A DNA stretch of 64,000 nucleotides. Origin: Anaeramoeba flamelloides (Eukaryota; Metamonada; Anaeramoebidae). The stretch spans positions 10,913,001-10,977,000 of the forward strand of contig JANTQA010000008.1 of the NCBI GenBank assembly GCA_027625915.1. The letters are read 5' to 3'. Both the position numbers and the translations under genes were made by a program. Positions 13,746 to 26,208 of the stretch are shown one piece after another; the stretch's first letter is position 1, and each line of letters starts with the position of its first letter. The notes under the pieces were generated by a model that made no database searches, had not been told where the DNA came from, and saw nothing but the letters and a program-made list of their open reading frames with translations.

Positions 13746-14506
13746 TAAAAAAAATAAAAAAAAAAAAAACTCTCAAACCTAGATAAAAAAAAAACAAAAT
13801 ATTTTTAAAAATAAAGATATAACAAATAAATAATTTATAAAAAATATTATAAAATAATATACTTTTCTATACTACATCAACAAAATGATAAAAAATAATT
13901 CACAATTTTTATAACATTTTCAAGAAAAAATCATTTAAATTTATAAATATATTTTATTTAAGATATGATTAGGAAGAAAAAAAATCCCCCCCCCCCCCCC
14001 CACCCCCATCTTTTTTTTTTTGAAATTTTGTTTTACAAAAAAAAAAAAAAATTTTTTATAAAACGATTCCCCTTCTATAACAAGACAGTTCTATAAAAAA
14101 ACAATGTAAATTAGAAATTAAAGTTTAAACGAAAAAAAAAAAAAAAAACAAAAGTAAAAAATGTAATCAATCAACAAAAAGTCAAAGATTCCTTATTAGC
14201 AAACATTCTTTTCATAAAATACCCATGAAAGGGGTTCTTAAAACTCTAGTAATTTACCAAAGACTTGATACATAACCAGAGAGTGGCTTGAAACCAACAA
14301 GTTTATTGTGAAATTGAACTTCTTTAGATAGAAAAAAATCGAATTCCATATAAAAAAAAATCATAGGATTCCAAGTTTCAAAAAATTCAATCAAAAAAAA
14401 AAAAAAAAAAGTTTAAAAGAAATCACATTTTCAAACAATGAAATTTTTTAAAAAAAAGTCACTTGTTTCTGATTTTAAATTTCCAAAGAATTAGGAATTA
14501 TTCAAT

Positions 14507-15345
14507 TTAAAATAAATTGTTTTCCCTCAATAAATAACCAATTTAATTCATTTTAATATGATTCGTGATTATTTTGTAATCATCTAAATTTGACAAAATA
14601 AGGATTTTGTAACTTTTTTGAGATAAAAATAACTCTTTTGAGAAAAATAAAAAAATAGAAAAAAAATCTCAAAAGATCTCAAAAAATGCTAAAGAGATAA
14701 TTTCAAAAACAATACAGTTGTTTTCAAAATTATTTAATTTTACCCCTTTCAAATTGGAAATTAAGTGTGTCGCTCTTGTGCGGTTCTTTTTTCAATAAAT
14801 TGTCATCTTTTTTGATTGTTGATTTTTGAAGACCACTGTACATCATGTGTTGATTGGTTTTGGATTGTTATTAAGTACTCATAAAAAATACAAAATTTAT
14901 TTTTCTCAATTTCAGAAAATCAATTTTCACTGTAAAGACTGGTCCAATAATATCAAAAAATCATTTTTAGAAATTCAGTTTAATTATTTATTATTTAATA
15001 ATTACAAAGGATTCAATATCTTCAATTTAAAATAAATCCTTTTCTTTAAAAACATAACAAATTTAATTCAGTTTAATATGATTTGTGGTTATTTTTTAAC
15101 CCTTTTTATTTGACAAAATAAGGATTTTGTAACATTCTTACGATAAAACTAACTCATTTTAGATCAAAAAAAAAAATATAACCGAGATTGCAAAAACGCC
15201 AAAGAGTGGCACTTCCAAACTGGTACAGTTACTTTCAAAATTATATAATTCTACCCCATTATAATTGGAAAATAAGTTTTTTTCTTGGGCTCTTTTTAAC
15301 TTAAAATATTTTCGTTTTTCATTGTTAATTTTTGGAGATCCAGAG
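14507..15345 (+). repeat. Tandem pair of repeat R8
   Basis: Two diverged copies in direct order: about 14507-14860 and 15027-15380, offset near 520 bp. Both contain TTTGACAAAATAAGGATTTT followed by GTAAC, an AACTC block, an AAAGAG block and a CAGTT block in order. A third, inverted copy lies at 54620-54860. Confidence 0.75.
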
Positions 15346-15914
15346 AACAAAACCTATAGGTTATCTTTTGATTGGTATTCTGTTTCTTCTAAAAATTCCA
15401 AAATTTTGATTTGATATTTAAACTACTACATTTTTGATATTTATGTTTGGAAATTTTTACTTGATTATCTTTTTGAAATTTTTTGGCTCAAGCTTTGAAA
15501 TAAAGTATTTTATGAAGTCAAGTGTTAAAAAACACTGTAAAATTAGTTGTTCTTCGAAATATTCTTTTTTAGGGACTGTTTGATAAGAAACAGTTCGAAG
15601 TTTTATAAAAATGGAAATTGAACTTAAAATTTTTTGAAATTTATTTGAATTTATCAGTATTATTTTTCACCATAATGACTCAACCCTTGAGGTAAAAAAA
15701 TTTGAATCAAATAATTCCACGAAATTAGTACACTCTTTAATAACCAAAAGCAATAAACCATAAAGAGAATTTGGATTTTATTAATCCGACAATCCAACAT
15801 AAAAAAAATAATGTACAATAAATTCATTTTTTTTTATTATTCACATTTTCAACAACCTTCACAGCATTAAGTTTCTCTCAAGAACAAAAAATTTGGAATT
15901 TTGTATCAATTTTA

Positions 15915-18900
15915 ATGTCCACTTTTAAAAAGAAATTAGATCGAAGACAAAAACTTTATAAAAGTAAACAGACAAGAAACACTTCAAGAGAAAAAAGAAA
16001 AGATTTAAATGTTCAAATTTCCAAGAATAAACGATCAGAAATGTTAATGAAGAGGAGAAATATTGTACAACAAAGCCAAGACACCAAATCTGAGTTAGAA
16101 GTTAATGACTATATCCCACCTGTAAAATATTTTTGTCTCTTTTTGTTTATTCTTTTTTTTGAAACACACTTATTTCTTTTGAAACATTTTTACTTTTAAA
16201 TCCTTGTCTGAATTGCCACTAGATTCAAGAATTACCAACACTTGTGAAAGGGGTAAAGTCTGATGATCTTGAAACTGTTCAAACTTGTACGCAATTAATT
16301 CGAAAGATGCTGAGTATCGAAGGAGAACCACCTATCGAAGAGATCTTGGAAACAAATATCGTTCCAACATTTGTCAAATTCTTAAAACATTCCGAAAACG
16401 ATTTTTTAAAAGTAAGTATTAATCCCAAGCAAATTGAAAGAAAGTAAATTCTTTTTTTTTTATTAATTTATTTCTTGAACTTTTGTTTTTTTATCATAAA
16501 TATTGCTAAACATAGTTTGAAACAACTTGGATTTTTTCAAATATATGTTCTGGCAATTCTGAACAAACCAACTATGTTGTAGATCTGGGAGTTATACCAC
16601 TTTTCTTTCAAGGAATAGAATCATCAAATTCAAATATTCAAATCCAGGTTTGAGATTTCTTTTAACCTTACATTTTTTAGATTTTGTATCGTTTTTAGTT
16701 TCTTTAGTATTTTTTTTTTTATTGACTTTGTTCGACACCAACAAAAGATTATTGTCGGTTCTGAGAAAATGGAAAAAGAAAAATTTAATTTCTTTCAAAA
16801 ATTTCTAGTCATTTTTACAATTGTTCCAAAGTTGCTCGTGATAAAAAAAAAAAATAACAAGCTTTCAGTTCAATAACATAACTTTAACTTTTAAAAACTT
16901 TATATACAAATGGTAATACAATACCTCTTAGTTATTATTTTGAATTAATAACATCAAATTTCTCTATAAACGGCAAAATTTATAACAAAAAGTAATCAAT
17001 AAATATGAATGTAAACTCTTTTTTAGTCAAAGGGGCCCACTTTAACCGAAGAAATATAACACAACCTAGGGATTTATCAATATTTTTCTAAAAACAAATT
17101 TTCACACGACAAGAATAGCACAATCCATACAAATGCTTTCACGAATTTTTCGAACTTTCAGACTGACAGTCTGCAAGATTTCGATCTCTGATATTCTTTC
17201 ATATTTTTTCAAGTCTCAAATACTATCTGTTGCAAAATAAATCGAACAAAATTTTTATTTATCTTTCCAAAATTTGTTAAGATCTCTTTGTAGCAATAAA
17301 TATCTCTTGAGTCGTTAATTAGGTTATTTTGGGCTCCAAATGTTGAATAGGAATTGTTAATTTTAGTTTAATTTTTTGATTTTTTGGAAAGCTAAATGAA
17401 AATTTTGTTTTATTTATTTGAAAATTAACAGTATTTGAAACAAACTTTGATAAGCAAAAAAAGGTTAAAAAAAAAATTGATTTAAAAAAGATAACCAAAT
17501 TTGAAAACTGTTTAAAATTGTGAAAAGTTTATCAAATGAAAAATGTTTGTTGACCTTCAAATACCTGATACTGTTTTTAAGAAAATCGAAAAGGAAAAAA
17601 GGGTGTTTAAATTGCAATGTTTTTAAAAGTTTGAATTGGAAAAAGTTTTAAATTGAAAGTTATTATATTTTGTTCTTTTAATTACTTTCAAAATTTGAAA
17701 AAAATTTCAAAAAAAACAAAAGTGTATGAAATAAAAAAAGTTACCACAATTTTTGAGTTATTTTTGTCGTGTAATTTTTTGATCAGAATCATTTTTTTTC
17801 TTTTTTTTTTTTTAATCTAATCAATTTTTTTTTTTTATTGTTTTGCTTTTTTATATTCTCTATTTTAAAAATCAATTTGAAAAAAAAAAAAGATTCGAAA
17901 CTTCAAAATAACCTGAAGAAAATTGAGACAATGTAATTTGCTATAAAATAACTATATTTATTGTTAAAAAATCTTTTTGTCAGCAATTATAATTTTATAA
18001 AGAAATTGAGAAATTTTGTATAAATGGTTTCATTGAAAGGGAACCAAAATTTTTTTAAACATTTTATTTTTAAAAGTTTGTTTAGGTATTTCTTTAATGA
18101 ATATCAAACCTAATCTAAAGTTTATTATTTCTCTTATTTCTGATTAATCCTAACTTGTTTGGTTATTAAAAAAAAATGAGGAATTTTTCATTTTTTGCTG
18201 GTTTTAGTGCAATGGGGTTTTGTCAAGTGTCGTAGAGTACCGTAGAGTGCCTAGCTTTTCTTGAGGTTTTCTGTTTTATTAGTGAAATCTATCGATTTTC
18301 GTTAGGTTTTGTAGACTTTAATTTTTGTTTTGAAAATCCATTGATTTTCTATATAAAAACTATAACTAGAAAAAAAAAAAAAAAAAAAAAACAGGTTTCT
18401 CAAGGTTTTCTGTATTATTAGGAAAACCCGTTGGCTATGAGTGGAATGGAGTTTAAATTTTGTCCAATAATAATAATTGGAGAAAAATACTGAATATTCT
18501 AATTTCAAAATTTATCTTTAAAATTTACATTTTATATAATGACTGTTCAAAACATATTATTAATGAATGCTTTTATTGTTTATTTCAATAATTATTTTAT
18601 TATTATTATTTATTTATACTTTTTGTAAAATTAAAAAAAAAAATAAAAATAAAAATAAAAATAGAGTGTATGGGGAATTGGAAATATTGGTACAATCTGA
18701 ATCAAATTTAAAATTTGATTTTATTATTGTTGTTGAAAATTTTACTTTATATTTATATTTGTATTTGTATACCTGTTTGTATTAAATAGTTGGCGACTCA
18801 TTTGAACTACGAGATAATATTTTAAATTACCCAAATTCCATAGAAAAAATTATTAACTTAATTGAAAATAATGAAAATAATATTGATATTTTACAAAATG

Positions 18901-20427
18901 CTGCCTGGACATTATCAAATTTATGTCGTGGAAAACCAAGGCCACCTTATAAAATGGTAAGAATTGTTATTATTTTTTTATAAAAATGTTTTCTTTTGAT
19001 CAGTAAAATTATTTATATAATTTCAATCATCGTTTTTTTTTTGTTTGAACACAAGTTTTTTGTCAAATGTAATTGAAATGAATTGATTGTTGCTTGTTTT
19101 AGTTATACTCGTTTTATCTCTTAAAAGATAAATTTCTATATTAGTTTAAAAATGTATGAAATAATAATTATTAAGAATTGTTTAGATAAATATATTTTCA
19201 AATAAAAAAAATAAATATAGATTTATTTTCAAATAAAAAAATAAAACCAAAGAATATTTAAACCACAACGAATAAATTCTGTTATTTATATTGTTCAAAA
19301 ACAAAATATTTTTTTACATTATCGATTTCTTGATTATTTTGTACTCAAAAAATTATTATTAATAAATTAAATCTAATAGGTAAAAAAAGCAGTTCCTATT
19401 TTTTGTCAATTAATTAATTCAGATTGTAAGAAATTGGTCATTGATACATGTTGGGGGTTAAGTTATTTATCAATAGGATCTCCTAAGCACATTGATGGAA
19501 TGCTTAATACTGGCATTGTTCCGAAAATATTGGAATTATTAAAGTAAGAATTTTTTTCTTTTTGTTTATATATTTTTTTCTTTTTGATAACATATTAGGT
19601 ACAACAATCAATATGAGAATTTTAATTACAAATCGATAAATTAATTAAGGGGGTAGGTGCATTTTACCATTTTTGAGTAACTCGGTGTATTCGAAATTGA
19701 ATCATTTAAATCATTTTTTTTTTCGAGATTTTAATTTAAATAATGATCAACATGACTTATTTTTGGAAAGTTCTACCTTCAAAAGATTTCCAAATAGAAA
19801 AAATCCAAGAAAAATAAAATAATATTGATCATTTTGTAGCAAATATTTCAAAAGTAAATTATAAAGACTGTTCCAATTACCAATTGTGGATTTTCAGATC
19901 TTAATATAGTTAGCAATATACTTATTACTACATAAGATTTAGAAAACAAACCAACTAATTCGACAAAAGATACAAATAATTTTCAATTATTCGTCATAAA
20001 TTGGGATAAAAATAAAGTTGATGAGGAAACATTTAGAATTTTCAAATCATTTTTTTTTGTTTATAAACTCCATTTCACTCAAAGGGCCCAGCCAAAAATA
20101 AAAAAGTCACTTTATTTTTAAGAATCAACCAAACTTAGATTGTTTAGAAATACGAGAGTTAATAAACTTCTTATAAGAGTCCATAATTATAAAAGAAACC
20201 CCTGAACAAACCATAAATTTCAAAAAAAAAAAAATGTTAAATAATTTTTTGTTCCCCATTCATTGGAAGGTCTCGTGCAAAATTCTCAATTTCTTTAGGA
20301 AATTAAAATCGCCGATAATAAGATTTTTTACTTGTAAATGTATGAATTTTAAAAGAACATACAAAGCTTAACTTTTCTTAAGGTTTATTTCGTTTTTCAA
20401 ACATTTTTTTTTTCAAAGTTAATTTTT

Positions 20428-20459
<32 letters not shown>

Positions 20460-23400
20460 AAAAGCAAAAAGCAAAAAACAAAAAAAACAAAATTTTACAA
20501 AATGAGAAAAAATGATTTTGATCTAAAAATTGAAAATTTTAGTTTAATAAGAGTAATGAATTAAACTCATAGAATGTCTTCCATTTCTTCAATAAAACTG
20601 GGCCCCTTTGACTGAAAAAGAGTTTAGAAGAATAATCGTTAATAATTCTGAAGAAGAAATGGAAAATTTTATTTTAATTTCAAAAATTATTCACAAAAAA
20701 TCTTTAATAAAACACATATAAAGAGTTAATTATCAAAAATGGAATAAGCCTGTAATCAAAATCAAATATTATCGATAATGGAAGCTGGGGGTGGATTTCA
20801 TTAATTTAGGTATCAAAAATTGAAAATTTAAACTGATTAAACAATCAAATCAACTTAATTTGACACAACTCCTTTATCTATCAACTTAATACATTGATTC
20901 TATATCATATGACATTAATATTATTTATGGAGAGAGAATATTGATATAAAGTAAAACCAAATGGAAAATATTGAATAAATTAAAAAACAGATACTCATTG
21001 ATGTAAAAGAAAATTTATGAAAAATTATATTAAAAATTCATTAAATTCAAATAAAGGTTGGAAAACTTCTGAATATTTTTAAAAATAATTTGAAAATAAC
21101 AAGAATAAATGAAATTTAAACGACAAAGATTTCTCAATCAAAAATCTTAAGGATACTTCCTATAATTTTGATCTTTTACTAATGAAATAAAGAGATATCC
21201 ATATTTTTTAAATGAAAATAACTCTAAATTATTCCTCGTGTTGTTTAAAATCCAGAAAACCAAAAAATCTTATTGAAAATTTAGATAATTTCTTACAGGA
21301 ATGTCCCTAAATATGAAAGATATAGAAATGATTGAAAAAAATCACTCAAAACACTTCTAAAGTAAAAACATTAAAGAAAAAATAACCAACGATATAATAA
21401 AAAAAAAGACAGTCTCTTTATAATGTCTTTTGCTAATAATAATGAATTGACTGGTTCTTCAAGAGACTTTGTTATCAGATTTCTTCAATAAAGATCTATA
21501 TTATAACCATAAAACTTCATTATTGTACCGACATTGCTTTCTTTTTTTTTTTTTTTTTGTAATTTATTTTTTTTCATTTTTTTTCATTTTTTGCTCGATA
21601 CCTATATAAATTCAGAGATTTTTGGTAAAAATATTTTTGAGATAATTATTATTATTTTTAAAAATATTGTTTCTGAACACTTTATTTATAAAAACAATTA
21701 TTTAGATATTTTTTCCAAATATGTTATATTTATATTTACTGTTAATTGCAAAATAAAAAGATCCACATTTTCATTTAGCTTTCCTAAAAACACACCTCTC
21801 AATAATTAATATCAAAACATCAAATGTCCCAATTCTCAGAGGGAAATTAATGATTTAAGCTGATTTTTTGAAATAAAAGTTCGAAATGTAACGAAGATTA
21901 TTAAAATCTTTTTTTGGAAAGCTGAATGAAAATTTTGTTCCATTTATTTTAAAATAAATAGTAATTCCTTATGATTTACAAAAATTTAGTAAAAATAAGA
22001 AATAATTTTTAAAAAAAATAAATTTAAAATATTTCATAAAACTTTTAATTGTAGGGTTATTTGTCTATAATTCTTCTTGATTTTTTTTTAAATTTAAGGA
22101 CTATGTTCCCACCCTGTAGGGTGTTTAGTTATTATGTTATTTTACATTCACTTCTCAAAAAGAATTTTCATTATTAAGAAATTGGATAAAAAAGTACCAA
22201 TTTCAAAGTTAAAAACACCACTCAAAAAATCACAAAAAAAGATTTATTGAATGAAAATTTTTAAAAAAATGACTTTAAGGGATTTTCAAGTGCAAGTTCA
22301 AATTCTAAAACGTTTCAAACTTGTAAAAACAAATGTAAAATATATTTAGAACATCTTGAGAAATTATTGTGTGTTTACAGATTTGAAATGGAAATTATGA
22401 AATATTAAAATTGGTTTGGATCTAATAAAGGTACATAGGTAAAAATTATTGAAATTCTGAAAATTTCCCATTTTTTTTAAAAAAGAAATCACTGATGGGT
22501 ACATTTAACTGGGATTATAGAAAATCTTTCAAGAGTGTTTTTATCAACAATTTCACCGTTTTCACCTGAAAAAGTAGTCCTTAAATGAGATTTTTCTCAT
22601 TTCTCATTTGGAAATTACCATTTGGTAAAAAAAGTGAAACACGGTTTTTAATTGGGAACCTTATTAATAGAACCTGAAAATGGAAAGTATAGATCGTTTA
22701 ATTAAGAAAAAATAAATAATTAAAGACAAAATGGAGGATTCGACTCAATAACAGTTTTTTTAAATACTATTTTTTTGTGTGGGTTTTTCTTTGATTTATC
22801 ATTATTAAAAATTTGTTCAAAAAAGTGACTATTTTTGAGATCTCCAAAAGCACTCTACCGATTTCGATAAAAAAAGTAGATTTAAATAGTTTTCGTTGGA
22901 TTGATTGAAAATAATATAATGGGCTATTATTTGAGGTTAATTTGTTTCTTCTTTCAATTGATTTTACTTTCCATTTTCAGGTTAGTTTAATAAGATTCCC
23001 CAATTAAAAACCGTGTTTCTCTTTTTTTCCCTCTTTTGCTTTTTTTTCCCGAATGATTAGTAATAAGTCCATTTAAATAATTTTTCATTAAAGTAAAAAT
23101 AATCTATTTTAGAAGTCAATTCATTGTAAAATAAAATATTTATAAATTCATAAAATCAGAATGATTAAAAATATATTTTTGGATGATTAAAAAATTACTT
23201 TTGAATCTTTCTGATAAAGCTCGAATATTTATTAAAATATTTTAACCAGAAATTTTGTTTCAATTTATTTTTTGATAGTTTTTCTTTTATAACTTTTCTT
23301 TCTGTCAAATGTCCCCAAAAAAAAAATTTATAAAATTAAATTATTTTTTATAATGACATTTGGATAACGAATAACAAAGAAGTAGAATAATACACATTGT

Positions 23401-26208
23401 AGAATAACTGATATATGTATGAAGTAAAACTAAACAATCAATAGATTTTCTAAAAATTGAAAAACTCAAAATTATTAGTGAGCACCACCCAATGAGAAAA
23501 GCAACAAGGTTCATTTTGATCTTCCAGTTGAAGATCCAAGAAAATTCCACTAAATATCAAGATGATTTTTTCTAAAATAATTTTCGCACTTTCAATAACA
23601 TTAGAATAACATATTTTTACTTAATGAACATAGATATTGCAATAAAAAAAAAATCAATAAAAAATTTAAAAATAAAAAAAAAGCAAAAATGTGAAAAAAT
23701 GATTTCAATTTTGAAATTTCCAAAATAATTTTTTTCTTCTAATAACTATTTAAACCCTTTAAGGTTTACAATCCCTGAAACCGGAAAAAAGATTATCTTG
23801 TATTGGGTATGTCAACTTGTTATTTTGGTTCTTAGCTGATCGATCCACAACTAAGTTTGGATCGTATAGGTGGTTGAAAAATGTTATTTTTGTCATTTTA
23901 TTTTTTTTTTTTCCGAAATCCAGATTGATGAGTCTAAGATTAATTAATTGGAAGGTATTGAATTGAAAGTGTTAATTTTTGGGTTATCAATTGAAATTAT
24001 CATTTTCCTTTTGCAGAGTTAGGAGTAAATAAAAAAAATTTTTTTTACAAGCATCAAATAATACAAAGCGTAAATAAAGATTTCAACATAGAAAACAAAA
24101 AACTCTATTACTAATTAAATATCTTCCAATTAATTAATCTTAGACTCATCAATCTGGATTTCGGAAAAAAAAAAAATAAAATGACAAAAATAGCATTTTT
24201 TAACCACCTATACGATCCAAACTTAGTTTTGGATCGATCAGCTAAGAACCAAAATAACAAGTTGACATACCCAATACAAGATAATCTTTTTTCCAGTTTC
24301 AGGGATTGTAAACCTTAAACACATGCAATTCTCCCATTATAACTGAACCCAGTTTACTAAAAAATAGTTTAGTAAAAGTCAATATATCAACATTAGATGA
24401 GATAACATAGAATTCAAAATCAATTTCCCTATTTTTCAACGTCTTAAGTATATAATTTATTATATTTTTACTTTGTTGAAATATTTTTTTCATAATATAT
24501 TTGTTTTTCATTTTTATATATTATATAATCTTTTACGAAAGAAAACTTGTGAAATTGAATCCATAAACTATTTATCAAAACCAAATTAAACAAGTTTTTG
24601 AAAAAAAATGAGTCTATAATATTCGCAAGGAATTTTCACTAAACAACTTATTTACATTTTTTTTTTTTTTTTGAAGAATTTCCTCTTTCAAATTTAAACT
24701 AAAAAAACTTCAAATTCATCGATTTGCTTTAGATTATTTGAAAATTCAACTTTAAATCAATAAAATTAAAAAATTAAAACGATTTTTTATAAATTCGGGC
24801 ACCCAGTGACCCACTCTGAGTGTCTTGGAATACCAATTATTAATCACGGAATGTGGAATTTTTAACCATAATTGATAATCTTTCTATCGGGGTTTTGATC
24901 CTCCTGTGTATTCTGGGGACGTGTCGTCAAGTGCCGTAGAGTGCCTAGGTTTTTTTTACTTTTTGGAACCTAAAGAAAATTAAATAAATTTTCTTTACAT
25001 TTCAAAAAGTAAAAGAAAACTGTCTAGATTTTCCATAATTCAAAAGAATATAGTAAAATCTTTGATTTTGCTCTATTCTTTCAAATCCTGGAAAACCTAA
25101 CGACAGTGGATAGTTTCTATTTGGTCATGAAAATGATAAATTTATTTTTTATACATATTTTAATTATTTTTCTTCTTCTTTTTTTTATTTGATAAATTTT
25201 CTTTGATTACTCCTTTCTATAAATAATAAATAATAATAATAATAATAATTAAAACGATTTTTTCAAATATTAACCCAATTGAAAAAAAAAAATTCAAATG
25301 ATCACAAAATATTATTTTTTAATTTCGATACAAAATAAAAAAAAATTCATCAAAAAAAATTTTTAAAGGTACAAAAATGAAAAAAAAATCAAGTTGATTA
25401 AATCCTTTTATTTGAGTTCTTAATTGGTCAAATTTCTTTTTAAAATCAATTTATCATTTTAATAAAATTTTTTTATTTTTTTTTTTTGTCTTTTTTTTCG
25501 AAAATCTCTTAATGCATATTTAGGCACCAAGATTATAGGATCAGAACACCATCAATTCTTACAATAGGTAATCTTGTTACTGGAGATAATAAACAAACAC
25601 AAAAAGTTATTGAATACGGAGCTCTCGATTATTTAAAAACATTATTAAATGATAAAAAGATTCAAATTGTAAGAGAGACTTGCTGGGCCCTTTCAAACAT
25701 CACAGCTGGCAATGAAAAGCAAATTGGGTTAGTACTTGAAAAAGATATTTTCCCAGAAATTTTGAAATTATTAAAAAGTAAGGTTTATTTGATTAAAAAG
25801 GAAGCAAGTTGGGTTATCAACAATGCAATATATTGCGGTACAGATGAACAAGTAAAATATCTTGTTGAAAATAATGTAATAATCCTTTTATCACCATTCC
25901 TAGATAACCAGGAATCAAAAATTGTCAAAACAACAATGGATTCATATTTAAAAATTTTAAATGTTGGGAAAAATATTGCTGAATATGAAAATTTCAATTA
26001 TAATTATTATTCAATAGAAATGGAAAATGAAGGTATCAAAGATAAATTTTATAATTTAGTCGAAATAAAAAATAGAAGAATCTCCCTTCTTGCAGATGAA
26101 ATTTTAAACAAATACTTTGACGATTCAGAGAGTGAATCAGATGTTTCGTTGTCTTCAGATTCAGAAAATTCAAATGATTTATTTGAAGAATATAGGTTTG
26201 ATAATTAG
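15915..26208 (+). CDS. SRP1/KPNA: Importin-alpha (karyopherin alpha), seven exons
   Basis: Adaptor that carries classical-NLS cargo to importin-beta for nuclear import. Exons: 15915-16121, 16223-16411, 16516-16647, 18665-18689, 18790-18956, 19380-19543 and 25524-26208; all phases agree and give 522 aa, the family's usual size. Residues 1-50 form the importin-beta-binding domain (KNKRSEMLMKRRN). ARM repeats follow, with the NLS-groove W...N pairs kept: TWIFSNICSG, VWGIGNIVGD, AWTLSNLCRG, CWGLSYLSIG, SILTIGNLVTG, CWALSNITAG and SWVINNA. The last ARM (LLADEILNKYF) precedes an acidic, Ser-rich tail, as expected for CAS contact. Three introns are 101-104 nt and one is 423 nt, but introns 3 and 6 are 2.0 and 6.0 kb and full of repeats. 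Start chosen as the first Met before the IBB. The gene is almost certainly functional: no break is seen. Confidence 0.93.
17012..17060 (-). mobile_element. MITE family F3, isolated terminus
   Basis: TAAACTCTTTTTTAGTCAAA followed by GGGGCCCA matches the inverse of the right end of the F3 copy at 20064-20626. Similarity continues for about 50 bp and then fades, so this is a remnant or a strongly diverged copy. Confidence 0.6.
18220..18440. repeat. Composite hairpin cluster, locus 1
   Basis: Contains the shared border phrase CGTAGAGTGCCTAG and modules TTGAGGTTTTCTGTTTTATT and GATTTTCGTTAGGTTTT, seen again at 24905, 42730 and 51470. It is split by a 23-base A run near 18369. Confidence 0.7.
18665..18689 (+). 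other. 25-nt microexon of importin-alpha
   Basis: Flanked by AAAATAG on the left and a GTACAA donor on the right. With phase-0 entry and one-base exit it encodes SVWGIGNI plus the first base of Val. This restores the otherwise missing ARM-repeat W...N motif between IQIQ of exon 3 and VGDSFELRDN of exon 5. The next intron is only 100 nt. Without it, exon 3 (phase 0) and exon 5 (two leading bases) do not join in frame. Confidence 0.9.
20064..20626 (+). mobile_element. MITE family F3, copy A
   Basis: Begins TAAACTCCATTTCACTCAAA and ends with the near inverse, TTTGACTGAAAAAGAGTTTA; both ends also carry a GGGCCC core. About 563 bp, collinear with 29351-29913. No ORF. Left flank is TA. Confidence 0.85.
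22623..23030 (+). mobile_element. MITE family F4, copy 1
   Basis: Terminal inverted repeats of about 35 bp: left GTAAAAAAAGTGAAACACGG then TTTTTAATTGGGAA, right the inverse ending in CTTTTTTTCC. The interior is collinear with 62129-62559, e.g. TTGTTCAAAAAAGTGACTAT. It has no coding capacity. Confidence 0.85.
23620..23758 (+). repeat. Repeat R12, copy interrupted by F5
   Basis: Matches 63815-63925, sharing AATTTTGAAATTTCCAAAA, TTTTTCTTCTAATA and AAACCCTTTAA. It serves as the host sequence into which F5 inserted, and continues past F5 at 24315 with weak similarity. Confidence 0.65.
23763..24314. mobile_element. MITE family F5: TTAA target, 200-bp inverted repeats
   Basis: The 552-bp element has arms of about 200 bp (23763-23966 and inverse 24112-24314, only a few differences), a short unique centre, termini GGTTTACAATCCCTGAAAC and a direct TTAA on each side (23759-23762 and 24315-24318). 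A related uninterrupted site lies at 63915-63950. TTAA duplication is typical of piggyBac-type transposition; no transposase is encoded. Arm identity is high, so this is among the younger insertions. Confidence 0.9.
24905..25120. repeat. Composite hairpin cluster, locus 2
   Basis: Border phrase GTGCCGTAGAGTGCCTAGG is followed by a hairpin of the TTACTTTTTGG type (module beta) and then a hairpin of about 70 nt with arms like AATTCAAAAGAATA and TATTCTTTCAAAT (module alpha), ending GGAAAACCTAACG. Confidence 0.75.

Larger units (their letters stand above)
12114..15914. other. Intergenic, repeat-rich
   Basis: No gene can be supported here. It holds R11 copy a, a partial F1 element, a (TA)n run at 13410-13439, a 16-base C run at 13986-14001 (striking in such AT-rich DNA), a 28-base A run at 12396-12423 and the tandem R8 pair. 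Two short splice-like open stretches on the - strand (12993-13068 and 14258-14349) were considered and not accepted. Confidence 0.6.
16648..18664 (+). other. Importin-alpha intron 3 (2.0 kb)
   Basis: Starts GTTTGAG and ends AATAG. It holds an F3 terminus (17012-17047), T-rich runs near 17800 and a composite hairpin cluster (18220-18440). No coding sequence is seen apart from the following microexon. Confidence 0.85.
19544..25523 (+). other. Importin-alpha intron 6 (6.0 kb), MITE-filled
   Basis: Starts GTAAGAATT and ends ATATTTAG. It contains F3 (20064-20626), F4 (22623-23030), F5 (23763-24314) and composite hairpin locus 2 (24905-25120). The remainder is AT-rich with no supported gene on either strand. 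Confidence 0.9.

Noticed and set aside
12993-14349. Possible two-exon gene on the - strand (14258-14349, MEFDFFLSKEVQFHNKLVG, joined to 12993-13068).
   Set aside because: Phases fit, but the exons are tiny, the second is open in more than one frame, no further exon or stop is found, and the gap holds an F1 element. Chance is as likely.
18567-18785. 72-codon + strand open frame containing VYGELEILVQSES.
   Set aside because: It overlaps the importin-alpha microexon in another frame and is mostly intron.
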